A DNA stretch of 64,000 bases. Source: Falsigemmobacter faecalis (GTDB lineage Bacteria > Pseudomonadota > Alphaproteobacteria > Rhodobacterales > Rhodobacteraceae). The translations under genes were made by a program, and so were the position numbers. Below, one piece after another: positions 8,878-18,113 of the stretch. The stretch lies in NCBI RefSeq assembly GCF_003863335.1, contig NZ_RRAZ01000005.1, positions 62,001 through 126,000 on the forward strand, given 5' to 3'. The notes under the pieces were generated by a model. That model was not told where the DNA came from. It saw only the letters and a program-made list of their open reading frames with translations, and made no database searches. Position 1 is the stretch's first letter; each line of letters starts with the position of its first letter.

Positions 8878-10482
8878 GTGAAACTCACCTCCCGTATCCT
8901 GACCGGCTCAGAGAGCTTCCGAAGCAATCGTGCGGCGCATCTGTCGCTGCTCGATCAGGTCGCGGCCGCGGCCGGGGCGGCGCGGGCAGGGGGCGGTGCG
9001 ACCGCGCTCGCCCGTCATGTCGCCCGTGGCAAACTTCCCCCGCGTGCGCGTGTGGCGGGGCTTCTTGATCCCGGCTCGCCGTTTCTGGAAATCGGGGCCA
9101 CGGCGGCGCATGGTATGTATGACGGCGCGGCCCCGGGTGCGGGCCTCATCTGCGGCATCGGCCGGGTTGAGGGGCGGGAGGTCATGGTGGTCTGTAATGA
9201 TGCCACCGTGAAGGGCGGCACCTATTATCCGATGACCGTCAAAAAGCATCTGCGCGCCCAGGAGATCGCGGCGGAATGCCATCTGCCCTGCGTCTATCTG
9301 GTCGACAGCGGCGGCGCGAACCTGCCGCAGCAGGATGAGGTCTTTCCCGACCGCGACCACTTTGGCCGGATCTTTTACAACCAGGCCCGGATGTCGGCGG
9401 CAGGGATTGCGCAGATCGCCGTGGTCATGGGAAGCTGCACCGCGGGCGGCGCCTATGTGCCGGCCATGTCGGATGTCACGATCATCGTCAAAGAGCAGGG
9501 CACGATCTTTCTCGCCGGTCCCCCCCTGGTGAAAGCCGCCACCGGCGAAGTGGTCTCGGCTGAGGATCTGGGCGGCGGCGATGTGCATACCCGTCTTTCG
9601 GGCGTGGCGGATTATCTGGCCGAAGATGATGGCCATGCTCTGGCCCTGGCGCGGCGGGCGGTCAGCCATCTGAACCGCGTGAAACCTGCGGGTGTTGAGT
9701 GGCAATCCCCGGAAGAGCCCGCCTGTGACCCCGAAGAGATCTTAGGCCTCGTGCCCGCCGATCTGCGCACGCCCTATGACATCCGCGAGGTGATCGCGCG
9801 GCTGGTCGACGGCTCGCGCTTTGATGAGTTCAAGGCCCGCTTTGGTGAGACGCTGGTCACCGGATTTGCCCATGTGCGGGGCTGCCCGGTGGGGATCATC
9901 GCCAACAACGGGGTGCTGTTTTCCGAGTCGGCCGTCAAAGGCGCGCATTTCGTTGAGCTGTGCAGCCAGCGCAATATCCCGCTGGTTTTCCTGCAAAATA
10001 TCACCGGCTTCATGGTGGGCCGCAAATATGAGACCGAGGGCATCGCCCGTCACGGCGCCAAGCTGGTGACGGCGGTGGCCACCACCAATGTGCCGAAAGT
10101 GACCATGCTGGTGGGCGGCTCTTTCGGGGCGGGCAATTACGGCATGTCGGGCCGGGCCTATCAGCCGCGCTTCCTCTGGACCTGGCCCAACAGCCGCATC
10201 TCGGTTATGGGCGGAGAGCAGGCGGCAGGGGTTCTGGCCACCGTGCGCCGCGACGGGATTGAGCGGGCAGGCGGTTCCTGGAGCGCTGAGGAAGAGGCCG
10301 CCTTCAAGGCCCCGACGCTGGCGCAGTTTGAGCATCAAAGCCATCCGCTTTATGCCGCAGCCCGGCTTTGGGATGACGGCATCATCGATCCGCGCCGCTC
10401 GCGCGATGTGCTGGCGCTGTCGCTTTCGGCGGCGCTGAATGCCCCGATTGAGCCGACGCGCTTCGGCGTGTTCAGGATGTAA
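8878..10482 (+). CDS. mccB: 3-Methylcrotonyl-CoA carboxylase, carboxyltransferase (beta) subunit
   Basis: The carboxyltransferase half of the biotin enzyme that makes 3-methylglutaconyl-CoA in leucine degradation. The 534-residue protein has the two crotonase-like lobes of acyl-CoA carboxyltransferases. Typical stretches are [46 protein letters not shown] and [15 protein letters not shown], and the spacing fits MccB rather than PccB. It starts with GTG; GAGGAG lies 6 bases before it and overlaps the stop of the preceding gene. The partner biotin subunit mccA is two genes downstream, separated by a flavoprotein gene. Confidence 0.95.
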   Translation: MKLTSRILTGSESFRSNRAAHLSLLDQVAAAAGAARAGGGATALARHVARGKLPPRARVAGLLDPGSPFLEIGATAAHGMYDGAAPGAGLICGIGRVEGREVMVVCNDATVKGGTYYPMTVKKHLRAQEIAAECHLPCVYLVDSGGANLPQQDEVFPDRDHFGRIFYNQARMSAAGIAQIAVVMGSCTAGGAYVPAMSDVTIIVKEQGTIFLAGPPLVKAATGEVVSAEDLGGGDVHTRLSGVADYLAEDDGHALALARRAVSHLNRVKPAGVEWQSPEEPACDPEEILGLVPADLRTPYDIREVIARLVDGSRFDEFKARFGETLVTGFAHVRGCPVGIIANNGVLFSESAVKGAHFVELCSQRNIPLVFLQNITGFMVGRKYETEGIARHGAKLVTAVATTNVPKVTMLVGGSFGAGNYGMSGRAYQPRFLWTWPNSRISVMGGEQAAGVLATVRRDGIERAGGSWSAEEEAAFKAPTLAQFEHQSHPLYAAARLWDDGIIDPRRSRDVLALSLSAALNAPIEPTRFGVFRM

Positions 10483-10485
10483 GCC

Positions 10486-11451
10486 ATGGGGTTGGAGACA
10501 CGCTTTACCAGGGCCTTCGGGTTGCGCCACCCCATCGCCCTTGCGCCTATGGCGGGGGTTGCGGGCGGGCAGCTGGCGGGGGCGGTGGCGGCTGCCGGGG
10601 GCCTTGGGCTTCTGGGCGGCGGCTATGGCGACAGCACCTGGATCGGTGAGCAGATCCCGCTGGCCGCAGGCAATCCTGTCGGCATCGGCTTCATCACCTG
10701 GAAGCTGACGGAGCCGCTTCTTGAAGAGGCCCTGGAACGCCAGCCCAAAGCGGTGATGCTGTCCTTTGGCGGGTTGCAGCCCTTTGCCGCGCGGATCCGC
10801 GCCGCGGGGGTGCCGCTGATCGCCCAGGTGCAGGATATGAATGCGGCCCGTGCCGCGGTTGAAGCCGGGGCCGATGTGATCGTCGCCCAGGGGGCGGAGG
10901 CGGGGGGGCATGGCGCGGGCCGCGCGACCTTTACTCTGGTGCCCGAGGTGGCGGATTACCTCGCCGTCCATGCGCCCGGGTGCATCCTTCTGGCCGCAGG
11001 CGGCATTGCCGACGGGCGCGGGCTGGCGGCGGCGCTGATGCTGGGGGCGGAAGGCGCGCTGATCGGCTCCCGCTTCTGGGCGGCGCAGGAGGCTCTGGTA
11101 CCGGCGGGCTTTCAGGACGCGGCGCTCGCGGCGACGGGCGATCAGACGCTGCGCGGCTCGGTGCCCGATGCGGCCAGGATGCTGCACTGGCCCGCGCCCT
11201 ATACCATCCGCACGCTGCAAAGCGAGTTTACCGACCGCTGGCAAAGCAACACCGAGGCGCTGCGCGATCCCGCTCAGGCCCCGGCGCGGCTGGCCTGGGC
11301 TGCGGCGCAGAGCCGGGGGGATGCCCGCAGTGGCACGCCCGTTGTGGGCGAAGCCGTCGGACTGATCGGCGACATCCGCCCGGCGGCGGAGATTTTGGAC
11401 CGCATCACCACAGAGGCGCTCAGCCGCCTCAATGCGCAGAGAAGGGGCTGA
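10486..11451 (+). CDS. Nitronate monooxygenase-like FMN oxidoreductase
   Basis: A 321-residue TIM-barrel flavoprotein of the 2-nitropropane dioxygenase/nitronate monooxygenase family. Support comes from the N-terminal PIALAPMAGVAGGQLAGAVAAAGGLGLLGGG, the GVPLIAQVQ strand, the active-site-type QGAEAGGHG motif and the phosphate-binding LAAGGIADGRGLAAALMLGAEGALIGSRF. The family includes enzymes that detoxify propionate-3-nitronate and NAD(P)H:quinone reductases; the substrate here is unknown. It starts 3 bases after mccB and touches mccA, so it is embedded in the carboxylase operon. Confidence 0.85.
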   Translation: MGLETRFTRAFGLRHPIALAPMAGVAGGQLAGAVAAAGGLGLLGGGYGDSTWIGEQIPLAAGNPVGIGFITWKLTEPLLEEALERQPKAVMLSFGGLQPFAARIRAAGVPLIAQVQDMNAARAAVEAGADVIVAQGAEAGGHGAGRATFTLVPEVADYLAVHAPGCILLAAGGIADGRGLAAALMLGAEGALIGSRFWAAQEALVPAGFQDAALAATGDQTLRGSVPDAARMLHWPAPYTIRTLQSEFTDRWQSNTEALRDPAQAPARLAWAAAQSRGDARSGTPVVGEAVGLIGDIRPAAEILDRITTEALSRLNAQRRG

Positions 11452-11452
11452 G

Positions 11453-13396
11453 ATGTTTGCTAAAATCCTGATCGCCAATCGCGGTGAAATCGCCTGCCGC
11501 ATTATAGAGACCGCCCACCGCATGGGGGTGGCCACGGTCGCCGTTTACTCTGAGGCGGATGCCGCCGCGCGTCATGTGGCGCTTGCGGGAGAGGCGGTGC
11601 TGATCGGCGGTCCCGCCCCGGCGGAGAGCTATCTGCGGGGCGCGCGTCTCATTGAGGCGGCGCTCGCCAGCGGGGCAGGGGCCATTCACCCGGGCTATGG
11701 CTTTCTCTCTGAGAACCCCGAATTTGTAGAGGCGGTGGAGGCGGCGGGCCTCGTCTTTATCGGTCCTTCCGCTTCTGCGATCCGCGCCATGGGTCTGAAA
11801 GACGCCGCCAAGCGCCTGATGGCGCAGGCCGGGGTGCCGGTGGTGCCGGGCTGGCAGGGCGAAGACCAGGACCCGGCGCATCTCTCCCGCGCCGCCGCTG
11901 AGATCGGCTGGCCGGTGCTCATCAAGGCCGTGGCGGGCGGCGGCGGCAAGGGCATGCGCAAAGTGAGCCGTGCGGAAGATTTCGCCGATGCGCTGCTCAG
12001 CGCCCAGGGCGAAGCGCGCACGGCCTTTGGCAATCCCGCCGTGCTGATTGAGAAATATATCACCGCGCCGCGCCATATTGAGGTGCAGGTCTTTGGCGAT
12101 GGCACCCGCGCGGTGCATCTTTTTGAGCGCGACTGCTCGCTGCAGCGCCGCCACCAAAAGGTTATCGAAGAAGCCCCCGCCCCCGGCATGACAGAAGCGA
12201 TGCGCGCCGCCATGGGGGCCGCTGCCGTGCGGGCGGCAGAGGCCATTGGCTATAAGGGCGCGGGCACCATTGAGTTCATCGTCGATGGCTCTCAGGGGCT
12301 GCAGCCGGACCGCTTCTGGTTCATGGAGATGAACACAAGGCTTCAGGTGGAGCATCCGGTTACCGAAGCCATCACCGGGGTCGATCTGGTCGAATGGCAG
12401 CTTCGGGTGGCCGCAGGCGAGCCGCTGCCCGCCCGGCAGGAGGATCTGCAGATCCGCGGCCACGCCTTTGAGGCGCGCCTTTACGCCGAAGATGTGCCCG
12501 CAGGCTTCCTGCCTGCCACCGGGCGGCTTGATCATCTGCGCTTCCCGCCAGGCATCCGCGCTGACAGCGGCGTGCGCGAGGGGGACAGCATCAGCCCCTG
12601 GTATGATCCGATGATCGCCAAGATCATCACCCATGGCCCCACGCGCGAGATTGCTTTGCGCAAACTCTCCGCCGCGCTGGGGGCGACGGAGGTGGCGGGA
12701 TCGGTGACCAACCTCGGCTTCCTCTCGGCGCTTGCCGCGCATGAGGGCTTCGCCCGGGGTGAGGTCGACACCGGCCTGATTGAGCGGGACCTGAGCCTGC
12801 TGACCCGTGAGGCGGGCCCGCAGCCTGAAGATCTGGCCGCCGCCACGCTGGCGGCTGCGGGGCTTTGGGAGGGGGCGGCCCCCCTGACCGGATTTGCGCT
12901 TTGGGAGCCGCTGAAACAATGGGTCACGCTGGAAGGACCCGAGGGCGTTCAAAGGATTGGTCTGTCTTTCACCGGGCCGGACAGGGCGGAAATTGATACC
13001 GGAAGCGCGGTCATGCTCTGCGAGCGGCGGGCCGGGGGCTGGTGGATCGGTGGCCGCCCCGCGCGGCAGCGGCTGCGCCGAAGCGGGCGGGTGGTGGATG
13101 TCTTTGCTCGCGGCAGCTTTCGCTATATCCTGCAGGATCCGCTGGACCGCGCGGTCGCGGCGGGGGGCGGGGGCAATGTGACCCTCTCGCCCATGCCGGG
13201 GCTGGTGAAGGCGGTCTTTGTGCGCCCCGGTCAGAGGGTCTCTCAGGGGGACCGTCTGGCGGTGCTGGAGGCGATGAAGATGGAACATATGCTGACCGCC
13301 GGACGCGATGGCGAAATCGCCGAAGTCCTGGTGGAGCCTGGCTCGCAGGTCGAGGCGGGGGCCGCGCTGATCACCCTTGCGGAGGAGGCGGAATGA
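11453..13396 (+). CDS. mccA: 3-Methylcrotonyl-CoA carboxylase, biotin (alpha) subunit
   Basis: The biotin carboxylase plus biotin-carrier subunit of methylcrotonyl-CoA carboxylase. The 647-residue protein begins FAKILIANRGEIACRII (biotin carboxylase N domain), has the ATP-grasp glycine loop KAVAGGGGKGMRKV and the ERDCSLQRRHQKVIEEAPAP, FMEMNTRLQVEHPVTE motifs. It ends in a biotinyl domain with the modified lysine in EAMKMEHML. I chose the ATG at 11453, which has GAAGGGG upstream and the family-typical start; an in-frame ATG at 11432 lies inside the preceding gene. The stop overlaps the next gene's ATG (ATGA). Confidence 0.95.
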   Translation: MFAKILIANRGEIACRIIETAHRMGVATVAVYSEADAAARHVALAGEAVLIGGPAPAESYLRGARLIEAALASGAGAIHPGYGFLSENPEFVEAVEAAGLVFIGPSASAIRAMGLKDAAKRLMAQAGVPVVPGWQGEDQDPAHLSRAAAEIGWPVLIKAVAGGGGKGMRKVSRAEDFADALLSAQGEARTAFGNPAVLIEKYITAPRHIEVQVFGDGTRAVHLFERDCSLQRRHQKVIEEAPAPGMTEAMRAAMGAAAVRAAEAIGYKGAGTIEFIVDGSQGLQPDRFWFMEMNTRLQVEHPVTEAITGVDLVEWQLRVAAGEPLPARQEDLQIRGHAFEARLYAEDVPAGFLPATGRLDHLRFPPGIRADSGVREGDSISPWYDPMIAKIITHGPTREIALRKLSAALGATEVAGSVTNLGFLSALAAHEGFARGEVDTGLIERDLSLLTREAGPQPEDLAAATLAAAGLWEGAAPLTGFALWEPLKQWVTLEGPEGVQRIGLSFTGPDRAEIDTGSAVMLCERRAGGWWIGGRPARQRLRRSGRVVDVFARGSFRYILQDPLDRAVAAGGGGNVTLSPMPGLVKAVFVRPGQRVSQGDRLAVLEAMKMEHMLTAGRDGEIAEVLVEPGSQVEAGAALITLAEEAE

Positions 13397-14058
13397 GCGC
13401 CGGGATTGAGTTGTGGCATGTGCCGCAGTCGCGCTCTTTGCGGGTGCTGTGGTTTTTGCACGAAGCGGGGCTGCCGCACCGGCTGCATCTGATGGGCTTT
13501 GACGGCAGCTCTCTGCGCACGCGGGAGCATCTGACGCGCTCTCCGGCGGGGCGGGTTCCGGCGGTGGAGATCGATGGCGAGGCCATGGCCGAAAGCGGCG
13601 CGATCCTTGACTATCTGGCGGAAACCCGGGCGCCCGCTCTCGGGCGTGCGCCGGGTCATCCGGAGCGGCGCGCCTATCTGGAGGGGCTGCATTACGGCGA
13701 AACCATCGGGCAGCATCTGGCCAATCTCACCCAGCACCATGTGATCCTGCGCGAGCCGCAGATGCGCTCTGCCACCGTCATGCGGCTGGAGGCGGCGCGG
13801 CTGGCAAAAACCCTCACCGGTGCGCTGCGGCGCATGGAGGGGCGTGACTGGCTGCTGCCCTCGGGGTTTTCAGCGGCCGATATCGCGGTGGGCTATGGCG
13901 TCTGGCAGGCGAAATACTTCCTGACCGCGGATGAGGTGCCGGGGCTGTCGGACTGGCAGGCCAGGATTGCGGCGCGGCCCGGGTTTCAGGCGGCACTGGC
14001 CGCCGACGGGCCGCCGCTGATCTACCGCGCCGACTTCTACCCGCGCCCGGAGGCCTGA
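13393..14058 (+). CDS. Glutathione S-transferase family protein
   Basis: A 221-residue protein with a thioredoxin-like N domain (ELWHVPQSRSLRVLWFLHEAGLPH) and the cis-proline strand GRVPAVEIDG. The glutathione-binding ESGAILDYLAE motif follows, then an all-helical C domain (RDWLLPSGFSAADIAVGYGVWQAKYF). The first domain has a serine pair (QSRS) rather than a catalytic tyrosine, as in bacterial beta/theta-like GSTs. It overlaps mccA by ATGA and ends the operon. GST genes near ivd-mcc operons occur in relatives; the substrate is unknown. Confidence 0.88.
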   Translation: MSAGIELWHVPQSRSLRVLWFLHEAGLPHRLHLMGFDGSSLRTREHLTRSPAGRVPAVEIDGEAMAESGAILDYLAETRAPALGRAPGHPERRAYLEGLHYGETIGQHLANLTQHHVILREPQMRSATVMRLEAARLAKTLTGALRRMEGRDWLLPSGFSAADIAVGYGVWQAKYFLTADEVPGLSDWQARIAARPGFQAALAADGPPLIYRADFYPRPEA

Positions 14059-14154
14059 CCGGAGGCGAAATCTTTGCCGCAGCGCTGCGCGGGTCCTTGA
14101 CCTTGGCGCGGCCCTCGGGCTCCCTGAGCGGGGAAATTTAAGGGAGGGGCGGCA

Positions 14155-15198
14155 TTGCGCGCTGCAGTTTTACGGGCCTATCGGGCCGATCTTTCGATTG
14201 AAACCCTGCCGGATCCGTCCTGCGAAGAGGATGGGGTCGTTCTGAAAACCCTGGCCTGCGGGGTCTGCCGCTCGGATTGGCACGGCTGGGTCGGAGAGCA
14301 TCCGCGCGTCAAACCGGGCCAGATCCCGGGCCATGAATATTGCGGCGAAGTGGTCGAGGCCGGTCCGCGCTCGGGCTGGAAGGTCGGCGACCGGCTGATC
14401 GCGCCCTTCATCCTTGCCTGCGGGTCCTGCCCGGCTTGCCAGTCGGGGCAGTCGAACACCTGTTTTGACCAGCGCCTGCCGGGCTTTATCGAGCCGGGGG
14501 CTTTTGCGGAATATATCGCTGTGCCGCGCTCGGCGCAGAACCTGACGCGGCTGCCGGAAAGCCTTTCGCCGGTGATGGCGGCGGGGCTGGGCTGTCGGGT
14601 GACCACTGCCTGGCATGCGCTGACGGGCCGCGCAGCCGTGCAGGCGGGCGAATGGCTGGCGGTGCATGGCACCGGGGGCATCGGGCTGTCCTGTCTGCTG
14701 CTGGGCCAGGCGCTGGGCGCGCGGGTCATCGTGGTCGATGTGGTGCAGGAAAAACTTGACCATGCGCTGTCGCTGGGCGCAGAGGCGGCGGTCAATGCCC
14801 GTGACGGCGATGTGGCGGCAAAGATCCGCGAGATCACCGGCGGGCTGGGTGCGCATGTCTCCATCGAGGCGCTGGGCCTTGAGGTGACCACCAATGGCTC
14901 GATCGACTGCCTGCGCCCGCTGGGGCGGCATGTGCAGGTCGGCATGCCGGTGGGCCATACCGCCACCATGCAGATCAATATGAACACCGTTTATATGAAG
15001 AACCTCGCGCTTTACGGCACGCGCGGTATGCCCGCCTGGCGCTACCCCTCACTTCTTGGGCTGATTGAGGCGGGCCGCGTGGACATCCGCCCGCTGATCG
15101 CGCGCGAGATCGGGCTCTCGGCTGCGAGTGCCGAGCTGCGCGCCTTTGACGGGCCGACCCCGCCTGGTGTGGCGGTGATCTCTGACTTCCTGAGCTGA
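14155..15198 (+). CDS. Zinc-dependent alcohol dehydrogenase (MDR family)
   Basis: A 347-residue medium-chain dehydrogenase that oxidises alcohols with NAD(P). The catalytic zinc ligands are visible in CGVCRSDWHG and GHEYCGEV. The structural zinc lobe has all four cysteines (CGSCPACQSGQSNTC), and the Rossmann fold has HGTGGIGLSCLLLGQALGARVIVVD. It starts with TTG after a strong AAGGGAGGGG site. It is 11 bases upstream of the isomerase-like gene, so the two are likely co-transcribed. The substrate cannot be read from the sequence. Confidence 0.88.
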   Translation: MRAAVLRAYRADLSIETLPDPSCEEDGVVLKTLACGVCRSDWHGWVGEHPRVKPGQIPGHEYCGEVVEAGPRSGWKVGDRLIAPFILACGSCPACQSGQSNTCFDQRLPGFIEPGAFAEYIAVPRSAQNLTRLPESLSPVMAAGLGCRVTTAWHALTGRAAVQAGEWLAVHGTGGIGLSCLLLGQALGARVIVVDVVQEKLDHALSLGAEAAVNARDGDVAAKIREITGGLGAHVSIEALGLEVTTNGSIDCLRPLGRHVQVGMPVGHTATMQINMNTVYMKNLALYGTRGMPAWRYPSLLGLIEAGRVDIRPLIAREIGLSAASAELRAFDGPTPPGVAVISDFLS

Positions 15199-15209
15199 GG
15201 GAGAGGCTG

Positions 15210-15956
15210 ATGGAATTTTCCGCCAATTTAGGCTTTCTCTTCACGGATCTGCCCTTTCCTCAGCGGATTGCGGCAGCGGCACGGGCAGGCTTTGGGGCGG
15301 TGGAATTCCACGATCAGGCGCAGAGTGAAGATCTGCGCCTGATCGGTGATCTTTTGCGCAGTGAGGGGCTGCGCCTGTGCAGTCTGAACTGCGCCATGGG
15401 CAGCACCGCAGGCTCCGCGGCCCTGGCCGGCGAAGAGGCGCGGTTCCGCGCGGAGTTTCTCGCCGCGCGTGATGCGGCGGAGGCGCTGGAGGCCCGCGCC
15501 ATCCACGTCATGACGGGCCGGGTCAGCGGCGCGGGGGCGGAGGCGGTTTTGCTGCGCAATCTGGAGTTTGCGCTGACCTGCACCGACCGGCTGTTGCTGC
15601 TTGAGGTCATCTCACCGGCGACCATGCCGGGCTATTGGCTCAACAGCCCTGAGCGTTTTGAGGCCGTGGCCGCCGCGCTGCCGGACCCAAGGCTGCGGCT
15701 GATGGCAGACTGGTATCACTTCAGTCAGATCTGCGGGCCTGCGGCGCTGTCGCGGCTGCGCGGCCTGGCCCCGCATCTGGGGCATCTGCAACTGGCGCGG
15801 GCTGAGGATCGCGGCGATCCTCTCGCAGAGGGGCTGCCCTGCTGGCCGGGGATCCGCGCGCTGGCGCTTGAGCAGGGCCTCGATATCGGGCTGGAGTATC
15901 GCCCCTCCCTGCCGCCTGCTGAGGTGCTGACCTCGCTGCGCGCGTCTGTACTTTAG
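15210..15956 (+). CDS. Hydroxypyruvate isomerase-like TIM-barrel protein
   Basis: A 248-residue sugar-phosphate-isomerase/epimerase family protein close to hydroxypyruvate isomerase (Hyi). It starts MEFSANLGFLFTDLPFPQRIAAAARAGFGAVEFH, has the metal-site strand LLLEVIS (first Glu), ADWYHFSQI and the C-terminal GLEYRPS (second Glu). Hyi interconverts hydroxypyruvate and tartronate semialdehyde in glyoxylate metabolism. A class V aminotransferase of the serine-glyoxylate type lies 2.2 kb away, which fits, but the actual substrate is inference. It follows the Zn dehydrogenase closely. Confidence 0.8.
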   Translation: MEFSANLGFLFTDLPFPQRIAAAARAGFGAVEFHDQAQSEDLRLIGDLLRSEGLRLCSLNCAMGSTAGSAALAGEEARFRAEFLAARDAAEALEARAIHVMTGRVSGAGAEAVLLRNLEFALTCTDRLLLLEVISPATMPGYWLNSPERFEAVAAALPDPRLRLMADWYHFSQICGPAALSRLRGLAPHLGHLQLARAEDRGDPLAEGLPCWPGIRALALEQGLDIGLEYRPSLPPAEVLTSLRASVL

Positions 15957-16034
15957 CCGGCGGCAGATCGCTTTGGGAGCAGGCCGAAGGGGCGCTTCGG
16001 TGGCGGAAAACCCGCTGTTGTCCGGCGCCGAAAA

Positions 16035-16124
16035 GCCAGGGATCCCCTGGCAATTTCTGCCAGCTTCAGACTGACAGGCTTCTGAGGGCAGCCGCGAAAC
16101 TGCTTTTCGAACAGGCTGTCAGTC
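16035..16124. repeat. Hairpins in the convergent intergenic region (isomerase / fructokinase)
   Basis: Two structures. A short stem GCCAGG/CCTGGC with a 5-base loop lies at 16035-16051 and has only a weak T stretch after it. A perfect 9-bp inverted repeat GACTGACAG (16069-16077) / CTGTCAGTC (16116-16124) spans 38 bases and includes the fructokinase stop codon. Either could act as a terminator or 3'-end stabiliser for the two convergent genes; neither is a textbook terminator. Confidence 0.4.
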
Positions 16125-17045
16125 AACTTCGTGGCGCTGCGGCGGATCGGCCCCCGCACGGCTGCAGGTCCGCGCCGCCACGCGCTGGGCAAAATCAGCC
16201 GCCGCGCGCAGTCTGTCTTCTGAGAGATCGCGCAGCGCCTCAGGGCTGCGCAGACCGGCGTCCCACAGCAGGCTCAGGAGCCCGGCCGTAAAGCTGTCTC
16301 CGGCCCCGATGGTGTCGACGGGCGTCACCGGCAGGGCGGGCAGGTGAAAGTCCTGCTGCGGGGTGAGGATGCGCACGCCCCCCGCGCCCAGCGTCAGGCA
16401 GATCAGGCTGACACCGGCGCAAAGCCAGTGGCGCAGCTGCGCCTCAGGCTCAGCGGACAGCCAGGCCAGGTCTTCCTCCGAGAGTTTGAGGATATCGGCC
16501 TGCGGTATCATCCGCGCCAGCCGCGCGCGGGGGATGTCTCCGGGGGCGATGACGGCGGGGCGGATATTGGGGTCGATGACGATCACCGCACCGGCCGCTT
16601 TTTGCCTGCGGAACAGCGCCTCAAAGCCCGTCCCGCAGGGCTCCAGCCCGAGAGAGATCCCCCCGAAAACGGCGATGTCGGCAGGCCCCTGCGCCAGGGC
16701 GTCCACCTGTGGCGCGTCCGGTGTAAAGGCGTGCAGCGCGGTGGCTTCGATGTGAAAGGCATAATCCGCCCGGCCCTCGGGATCGAGGGTGACCACCGCC
16801 AGAGGGGTGGGCGCGGGCGTGCGGGGGCCCTGGCTCTGCACCCCTTCGGCCACCAGACGCGCGGCGATTTTCGCGCCAAAGCCATCCGTCGAGACCGGGC
16901 AGAAAAACGCGGTCTCCAGCCCCAGCCGCGCGAGGGCAATCGCCGTATTGAACGGCCCGCCCCCCGGCAGGGGCAGCAACGCGCCCTCGTGGTCGCCCGG
17001 GCGCGGGACAAGGTCGATCAGCACTTCGCCGCAACACAGGATCAT
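16119..17045 (-). CDS. PfkB-family carbohydrate kinase (fructokinase-like)
   Basis: A 308-residue ribokinase-fold kinase. The start ILCCGEVLIDLVP and GGGPFNTAIALARLGLET form PfkB signature 1. The C-terminal DTIGAGDSFTAGLLSLL forms signature 2 with the catalytic aspartate. The overall layout matches bacterial fructokinases that make fructose-6-phosphate with ATP. The start at 17045 gives the conserved N-terminus. It is divergent from tpiA with a 134-bp gap between the two starts, so the gap probably holds both promoters. No sugar transporter is adjacent; fructose as substrate is family-based. Confidence 0.88.
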   Translation of the reverse strand: MILCCGEVLIDLVPRPGDHEGALLPLPGGGPFNTAIALARLGLETAFFCPVSTDGFGAKIAARLVAEGVQSQGPRTPAPTPLAVVTLDPEGRADYAFHIEATALHAFTPDAPQVDALAQGPADIAVFGGISLGLEPCGTGFEALFRRQKAAGAVIVIDPNIRPAVIAPGDIPRARLARMIPQADILKLSEEDLAWLSAEPEAQLRHWLCAGVSLICLTLGAGGVRILTPQQDFHLPALPVTPVDTIGAGDSFTAGLLSLLWDAGLRSPEALRDLSEDRLRAAADFAQRVAARTCSRAGADPPQRHEVD

Positions 17046-17179
17046 GGCCCGGGCTCCCAATGGTTGATGCCCCTGTCTGCCAGCAACAGCGGCCCGGGGC
17101 CAGCGGCGGCACGTCGGTTTTCTTGCTTTGCTCCCGGGCTTGTGGCATCCCGCAGATCGACAGATTGAAGGAGAGACAG

Positions 17180-17923
17180 ATGGCGCGCAGACTGGCAGCG
17201 GGAAACTGGAAAATGCACGGCCTGCGCGCAGATCTGGCGCAGGTGGAGGCGCTTTGCGCGGCTCCGCAGCCCGAACACTGTGACGTGCTTTTGTGCCTGC
17301 CCGCCACGCTGATTGACCGCGCCGCGCGCCTGGCGCAGGGCCGTATCGGCCTCGGGGGCGAGGATTGCCACGCCAATACCCATGGCGCGCATACCGGTGA
17401 GATCTCTGCGGCCATGCTGAAAGATGCAGGGGCTTCGCATGTGATTCTGGGCCATTCGGAGCGCCGCGCTGACCACGGGGAAACCGATGCGCTGGTGGCC
17501 TCAAAGGTGCTGGCGGCACAAAGCGCGGGGCTGACGGCCATCCTGTGCGTCGGAGAGACCCTGGCTGAGCGCGATGCGGGCCGCACTCTGGAGGTGGTGG
17601 CCACGCAGCTGGCAGGCTCGCTGGCAGAGGGGGCCGATCCCGCCCGTCTCGTGGTGGCCTATGAGCCGGTCTGGGCCATCGGCACCGGCCGCGTTCCGGT
17701 TGAGGGGGATATCCTCGCCGTTCACGCCGCCCTGCGCGCCGATCTGGTGCAGCGCTTTGGGGCGGCGGCGGCTGATATTCCGCTGCTCTATGGCGGCTCG
17801 GTCAAGCCTGAGAATGCGGCGCAGATCTTTGCGCTGCAGGATGTGGATGGCGCGCTGGTGGGCGGGGCCTCGCTGAAGGCTGCGGATTTCGCGCAGATCA
17901 TCGCGGCGCTGAACGCCGCCTGA
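17180..17923 (+). CDS. tpiA: Triosephosphate isomerase
   Basis: Interconverts dihydroxyacetone phosphate and glyceraldehyde-3-phosphate in glycolysis/gluconeogenesis. The 247-residue protein shows GNWKMHG (Asn9, Lys11), the electrophilic His in VILGHSERR, the catalytic base in AYEPVWAIGTG with the lid loop, and LYGGSVKPENA phosphate binding. The start at 17180 follows AAGGAGAGAC; longer upstream readings lack family similarity. It is divergent from the fructokinase gene and followed by a terminator. Confidence 0.96.
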   Translation: MARRLAAGNWKMHGLRADLAQVEALCAAPQPEHCDVLLCLPATLIDRAARLAQGRIGLGGEDCHANTHGAHTGEISAAMLKDAGASHVILGHSERRADHGETDALVASKVLAAQSAGLTAILCVGETLAERDAGRTLEVVATQLAGSLAEGADPARLVVAYEPVWAIGTGRVPVEGDILAVHAALRADLVQRFGAAAADIPLLYGGSVKPENAAQIFALQDVDGALVGGASLKAADFAQIIAALNAA

Positions 17924-17950
17924 GCGGTCTTACGGCAGAACGGTTTTCGG

Positions 17951-17979
17951 GGCAGGCTTTCGGGCCTGCCTTTCCTTTT
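17951..17979 (+). terminator. Intrinsic terminator after tpiA
   Basis: A 7-bp perfect stem GGCAGGC / GCCTGCC with a 6-base loop is followed by TTTCCTTTT, 27 bases after the tpiA stop. Confidence 0.85.
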
Positions 17980-18113
17980 GGCACTGCTGCGCTTTGGGAT
18001 GCGCCGGGCGGGGCAGGGCGGCAGACTGCCGGATCGGTGGTCAGAATGTCGCAGTCACCGTTGACGCGGCGCGGTGTCCTGTTAGCCCTTGGCTGTCTGA
18101 ACAGGAGAGAACC

